A program made the translations under genes and the position numbers. This document shows positions 60,360-64,000 of a stretch of DNA of 64,000 nt, one piece after another. The number at the start of each line of letters is the position of its first letter. The first letter of the stretch is position 1. The DNA is from Rhodococcus sp. WMMA185. GTDB taxonomy: Bacteria; Actinomycetota; Actinomycetes; Mycobacteriales; Mycobacteriaceae. The notes under the pieces were generated by a model. The model was not told the DNA's origin. It worked only from the letters and a program-made list of their open reading frames with translations, and made no database searches. The stretch spans positions 124,001 through 188,000 of the forward strand of contig NZ_CP017014.1 of assembly GCF_001767395.1 (NCBI RefSeq). The letters are read 5' to 3'.

Positions 60360-61061
60360 ATGGAGGCACGGGATCTGCGCGTAACGGACGCGGAACGGGA
60401 ACACGTCGGCGAGTTGTTGCAGCGGGCGGTGGGCCAAGGGATGCTTTCGCTCGGGGAGTTCACGGAACGGGTGGATACGGCTCTCGCCGCAAAGACGCGA
60501 GGAGAGCTGAACGCAGTCTTGGCGGATCTGCCCGGTCTCGCGATGGTTTCCGAGTTCGCGCCGCCCCCGTACCCCGTTTCCCAGCATCCGGTACCCCAGC
60601 ACCCGGTACCCCCGTATCCCGCCGCCCAGCACCCCACTGCGCCGCATGTGGCGCAGCCGGTGCCGGCGAACGTGTATATGTCACCGGCCCCGCCGCCGGG
60701 GGACGTCATTCGAGGGTGGATGTCGTCGGTCAGCCGTACAGGGCCGTGGAATGTACCGCCGGTCCTCGAGTTGAACACCAAGCTGTCGACGGTGTCGCTC
60801 GACTTCACTCGGGCGGTCATGGCGACGCAGGTGGTGAATATCGCGATCGACGATTACGGAAGCACGATCACGCTGATCCTGCCGGAAGAGGCAACGGTCG
60901 ACCTCGGCGGCGTGGAAACGGTCGGTGGCACAGCAAGGAACAAGGTTCGAACGGGCCCACCGATCGGCCCCCTGCATGTCGTGGTCCGCGGCAAGGTCCG
61001 GTTCGGAAGCGTCACCGCCCGACGTTCCTACAGCTCGGCGTTTCGCCGGATGTTCGGATAG
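60360..61061 (+). CDS. DUF1707 domain protein with proline-rich linker
   Basis: This 233-residue protein begins with the DUF1707 (SHOCT-like) domain, RVTDAEREHVGELLQRAVGQ followed by EFTERVDTALAAKTRGEL. A His/Pro/Gln repeat linker (VSQHPVPQHPVPPYP type) follows, then a C-terminal beta-rich domain with VNIAIDDYGSTITLILPEEA of the cell-wall-active or DUF2154-like class. No transmembrane helix is obvious. The start could be the TTG at 60342 instead of ATG at 60360. Function is unknown. It is divergent from the cyclase. Confidence 0.8.
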   Translation: MEARDLRVTDAEREHVGELLQRAVGQGMLSLGEFTERVDTALAAKTRGELNAVLADLPGLAMVSEFAPPPYPVSQHPVPQHPVPPYPAAQHPTAPHVAQPVPANVYMSPAPPPGDVIRGWMSSVSRTGPWNVPPVLELNTKLSTVSLDFTRAVMATQVVNIAIDDYGSTITLILPEEATVDLGGVETVGGTARNKVRTGPPIGPLHVVVRGKVRFGSVTARRSYSSAFRRMFG

Positions 61062-61085
61062 CAGACTTCTCCCGAACCGGGTTCG

Positions 61086-64000
61086 TCACTCCCGATTCTG
61101 CCGGGCGATGAGTTCGCTCACGCTGATGGCGGTGGTGTCGTCTGCACGGTGCCTGCCGCTCGGCGTTTCGTCCGGGTCGGCGGAGGACTTCTCGATTCTG
61201 CGACGACGCGTGTCGTAGGCCTGTTTGCCGTTCGTGCCCTCAGCTGGGGTTTCGCTCTTGCCCTTCATGCGGTCACCGCCGTCAACGGGCTCCGATGTCT
61301 CCGGCTCACGTGGATTCGGCTGTGAAGTCGCCGGGCGGGGGGAGAAGGTCGGCAGCGGCGGCACCGCGGCGGTCCTTCCGGATTCGCCAGGCCCGGCTTC
61401 CTCGCGCCGTGTTTCCTCAGGCTGTGCGTCCCGAGATAGGGAGATCGCACGCCGTTCGGCTGTGGAGGTAGACCGCAGATCCGCGAGCCAACTCTCGATC
61501 GGCCGCGACGCGGTGGCAGGGCCCTGTGTCGGAGCAACTGGACGCGGTGGCGGCGCCGGTCGCGGCTGCGATGCGGCACGCGACTGTGCTGGGGCTGACC
61601 GCTGGGGGCTGGGCTTCTGGGCGCTGGACTTCGAAGCCGCCGTGCTCTGCGGAGGCGCTGGCGCGTCCTCGCTGTCTTTGGGTGGACGAGCAGGTCGTCC
61701 GGTGGCCGACCGTCGCGCTTCGGTCTGCGACTGAAGGGACTTCGCGTCGTCCCCGGAGCTCTTCCCGGCCGCTGCCTTCTTGGTGACCAGCGGGATCGGC
61801 TCGGTCAGTGGCTCCGGTTTTCCGGGCGTGTAGGGACCACCGGCAGTGCCGCGCGCAGACGCGCGGGCGCCGACCGGGGTGAGTTCTGGAACGTCGGCCG
61901 GCATCATCTCGGCGTCGAGGATGGGCTCGGCGAGACCTGTCTTCTCCTGGATGCGCTTCATCCACGTCGGCGCCCACCAGCAGTCGTCGCCGAGGAGTTT
62001 CATCGTGGCGGGGACGAGGAACATACGGATCACGGTGGCGTCGATGATGAGCGCTGCGATCATGCCGTAGGAGATGTACTTCATCATCACCAGTTCGGAG
62101 AACCCGAAGGCGCCGGTTACGACGATGAGGATGAGGGCAGCTGCGGTAATGATGCGACCGGTGTGCGCAGTGCCGATGCGGATCGATTCCGACGTGCTCG
62201 CCCCTTGGGCTCTCGCTTCCACCATGCGAGAGAGGAGGAACACCTCGTAGTCGGTGGACAGGCCGTAGACGATCGCGATGATCAACACGAGGATCGGCGA
62301 ACTGATCGGGCCCGGAGTGAAGTTCAGCAACGACGCACCGTGGCCGTCGATGAAGATCCACGTGAGGATGCCGAGAGTGGAACCGAGGCCCAGCGCACTC
62401 ATCAGGGCCGCCTTGATCGGCAGCACCAGCGAACCGAACGTCAGGAACATCAGCAGCGTCGTCAGGATCAGGACAGTGATCACCATCGTGGGCAGGTTGT
62501 CGAGCAACGCGGCGATGCTGTCCTGCTCGATCGCCGGCGTACCGCCCACCAGCACTTGCACGCCGTCGGGGTTGTCCATGGCGCGGAGGTAGTCGATGGC
62601 CGGCTTCGAGTCGTTGCGATCGATCAGTCCGGCCTTGAGGACGACGACGCCGTCCTTGGTCGGCCCCTCGGGAGTGAATCTCTCGATCAGGCCGGGTGCC
62701 TCGCTGGCATCGGTGATGATCTGACCGAGCTGTTGGTTGTCCGCATCCGATACGACGAGTTTGAGCGGTTCGGTGCGCAGATTCGGGAAGATCTCGTCGA
62801 ACTCCTCCTGCGCCACTCGGGTCGGATTGTTCGGCGGGAGGTAGGTCTCGTTGATGCCACCGAACTTGATCCCGGTCAGCGGGATGATCAGCAGGAGCAG
62901 ACCAACGACGATGGGAATGGTCACCTTGAGCGGGTTGCGCATCACCCAGCGGGTGAGCCGGCCCCAGATGCTCGCCTCGATTTCTTCGGCGTTCTTGGTT
63001 TGACGGAGACGGTCGAGCGTCAAAGAGTCGATTCGTTTGCCGAGGATGCCGAGGATCGCAGGCAGGATCGTGATGGACGTCAACGCGGCAAGTCCGACCG
63101 TCGCAATGGCGCCGTAGGCGACGGACTTCAGGAAGCCCTGCGGGAAGATCACCAGCCCGCCGAGGCTGACGATGATCATCGTCGCGGAGAAGGTGACGGT
63201 ACGGCCCGCCGTCATGACGGTTCTACGGACGGCGGAGGCGGTGTCGTGCCCCTCCGCCATCTCTTCTCGGAAGCGGCTGACGATGAACAGCCCGTAGTCG
63301 ATGGCCAGGCCGAGGCCCACAAGAGAGACAACGGGTGCGACGAACGAGTTGACCTCGGTGAAGTTTGTGAACAGACGGACTATGCCGTTGGCGCCGACGA
63401 CAGTGAGGCCACCGATGATCAATGGCAACGCTGCCGCGACGACGCCACCGAACACGAAGAACAGAAGAACGCCCACGGCGGGGATCGCCAGTAGTTCCAT
63501 TCGTTTGATGTCATTGGCCATCGTGTCGTTCAACGCCCTGGCAACGGGCTGGAGCCCGGAGAGTTGCACATCGACACCATCGATGTAGAACTCGTCCTTG
63601 ATGTCACCGAAATTGTTGGTGACCTCGGTGTCGTTGTCACCGGCGATCGCGACACTCTCGATGGCGTGCTGCTTGTCGGCATCCGATGCGGAGGCGAGGT
63701 GCGGCGCGTTGGCTACATCGAAGTAGCCGCCGTTGATCCGGAGGATCTTGTCCGGGTGGTTCGCGACCAGCGATTCCAGGTTCTCGACAATCTTCGCCTG
63801 GAACTCCGGATCGTCGATCGTCTTGCCTTCGGGTGCCGTGTAGAGCACCACGACATCGCTGGTGGTGTCGCGCCCAAAGGTGCTGTCAGCCAGCTCAGCC
63901 GCGGCGACCGACTCCGAGGCCGGATCGTCCCAGCCGCTCTGGCTGAGATGATCCTGGAGGCTGAGCCCGTAGGCAGCCGAACCGAGCAACAAGGCAACCA
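61086..64000 (-). CDS. MmpL family RND lipid transporter, MmpL3-like, 5' end truncated by window
   Basis: At least 970 residues are visible; the N terminus lies beyond the right edge. The protein has the RND layout: a periplasmic loop with HLSQSGWDDPASESVAAAE, a first membrane block with GLAIDYGLFIVSRFREE, a second with VYGLSTDYEVFLLSRMVEAR, and then LGDDCWWAPTWMKRIQ leading to a long cytoplasmic tail rich in Pro, Ser, Ala and Arg. The two Asp-Tyr pairs are the proton-relay pairs of MmpL3. It probably exports trehalose monomycolate. The tail of about 270 residues is low in complexity. Assignment to MmpL3 rather than another MmpL is likely but not proven. Confidence 0.85.
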   Translation of the reverse strand, partial: VALLLGSAAYGLSLQDHLSQSGWDDPASESVAAAELADSTFGRDTTSDVVVLYTAPEGKTIDDPEFQAKIVENLESLVANHPDKILRINGGYFDVANAPHLASASDADKQHAIESVAIAGDNDTEVTNNFGDIKDEFYIDGVDVQLSGLQPVARALNDTMANDIKRMELLAIPAVGVLLFFVFGGVVAAALPLIIGGLTVVGANGIVRLFTNFTEVNSFVAPVVSLVGLGLAIDYGLFIVSRFREEMAEGHDTASAVRRTVMTAGRTVTFSATMIIVSLGGLVIFPQGFLKSVAYGAIATVGLAALTSITILPAILGILGKRIDSLTLDRLRQTKNAEEIEASIWGRLTRWVMRNPLKVTIPIVVGLLLLIIPLTGIKFGGINETYLPPNNPTRVAQEEFDEIFPNLRTEPLKLVVSDADNQQLGQIITDASEAPGLIERFTPEGPTKDGVVVLKAGLIDRNDSKPAIDYLRAMDNPDGVQVLVGGTPAIEQDSIAALLDNLPTMVITVLILTTLLMFLTFGSLVLPIKAALMSALGLGSTLGILTWIFIDGHGASLLNFTPGPISSPILVLIIAIVYGLSTDYEVFLLSRMVEARAQGASTSESIRIGTAHTGRIITAAALILIVVTGAFGFSELVMMKYISYGMIAALIIDATVIRMFLVPATMKLLGDDCWWAPTWMKRIQEKTGLAEPILDAEMMPADVPELTPVGARASARGTAGGPYTPGKPEPLTEPIPLVTKKAAAGKSSGDDAKSLQSQTEARRSATGRPARPPKDSEDAPAPPQSTAASKSSAQKPSPQRSAPAQSRAASQPRPAPPPRPVAPTQGPATASRPIESWLADLRSTSTAERRAISLSRDAQPEETRREEAGPGESGRTAAVPPLPTFSPRPATSQPNPREPETSEPVDGGDRMKGKSETPAEGTNGKQAYDTRRRRIEKSSADPDETPSGRHRADDTTAISVSELIARQNRE

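Noticed and set aside
61073-61085. CGAACCGGGTTCG palindrome between DUF1707 and MmpL genes
   Set aside because: A one-base loop cannot form a good terminator and no regulator context supports an operator.
62163-63494. 443-codon frame opposite the MmpL gene
   Set aside because: Arg/Asp/His/Gln-rich antisense shadow; the MmpL reading frame is fully supported.

Overview
The window looks like chromosome of a high-GC, mycolic-acid-bearing actinomycete, most likely Rhodococcus (R. erythropolis/qingshengii type). This rests on mycobacterial-style genes (FadE25-like acyl-CoA dehydrogenase, LigC/PolD pair, FprB, Zmp1-like M13 peptidase, MmpL3-like transporter, 6TM-HAMP adenylate cyclase), frequent GTG/TTG starts and a giant NRPS of a type I associate with Rhodococcus. 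The genus is inferred from protein resemblance, not from a search.

Left edge to 3.3 kb: the tail of a UbiG-type methyltransferase, then a leftward group of 3-hydroxybutyryl-CoA dehydrogenase, FadE25-like acyl-CoA dehydrogenase and a TetR regulator, with two matching palindromes (GGCAC-n3-GTGCC) between the TetR gene and fadE25. Divergent from the TetR gene is one 26.7-kb reading frame (3605-30343) encoding an 8912-residue, seven-module NRPS. Its layout is starter C, a half C domain without the catalytic motif, A1-T1, C-A(Thr)-T, C-A-T-E, C(D)-A-T, C-A(Thr)-T-E, C(D)-A-T, C-A-T-TE. The expected product is an N-acylated heptapeptide with Thr at positions 2 and 5 and D residues at 3 and 5. The design matches what I recall of the Rhodococcus clusters from which the synthetic humimycin lipopeptides were predicted. 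No MbtH, phosphopantetheinyl transferase, acyl-activating enzyme or dedicated exporter lies within the window, so those functions would have to come from elsewhere.

30.6-46.5 kb is ordinary housekeeping and accessory chromosome: CorA, LigC + PolD (stop and start adjoining), a secreted protein, dodecin, a seven-bladed YVTN propeller, FprB, an L,D-transpeptidase, Zmp1-like M13 peptidase, pirin, three small proteins (one 51-residue membrane protein easily missed), two alpha/beta hydrolases, a free-standing TrpF and an acyl-CoA dehydrogenase with a relocated catalytic glutamate.

46.5-64 kb: a TetR/membrane-protein pair with a perfect palindromic operator, an aldo/keto reductase divergent from an IPNS-like oxygenase with a MerR-type palindrome between them, an ABC-F ATPase with a possible leader peptide, a penicillin-binding lipoprotein, TauE/SafE and POT transporters, DUF3054, YceI, an LPG-synthase-like membrane protein with a hexanucleotide repeat, the cyclase, a DUF1707 protein and the C-terminal part of an MmpL3-like exporter running off the right edge. 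I saw no rRNA, tRNA, CRISPR array, insertion sequence or phage gene.
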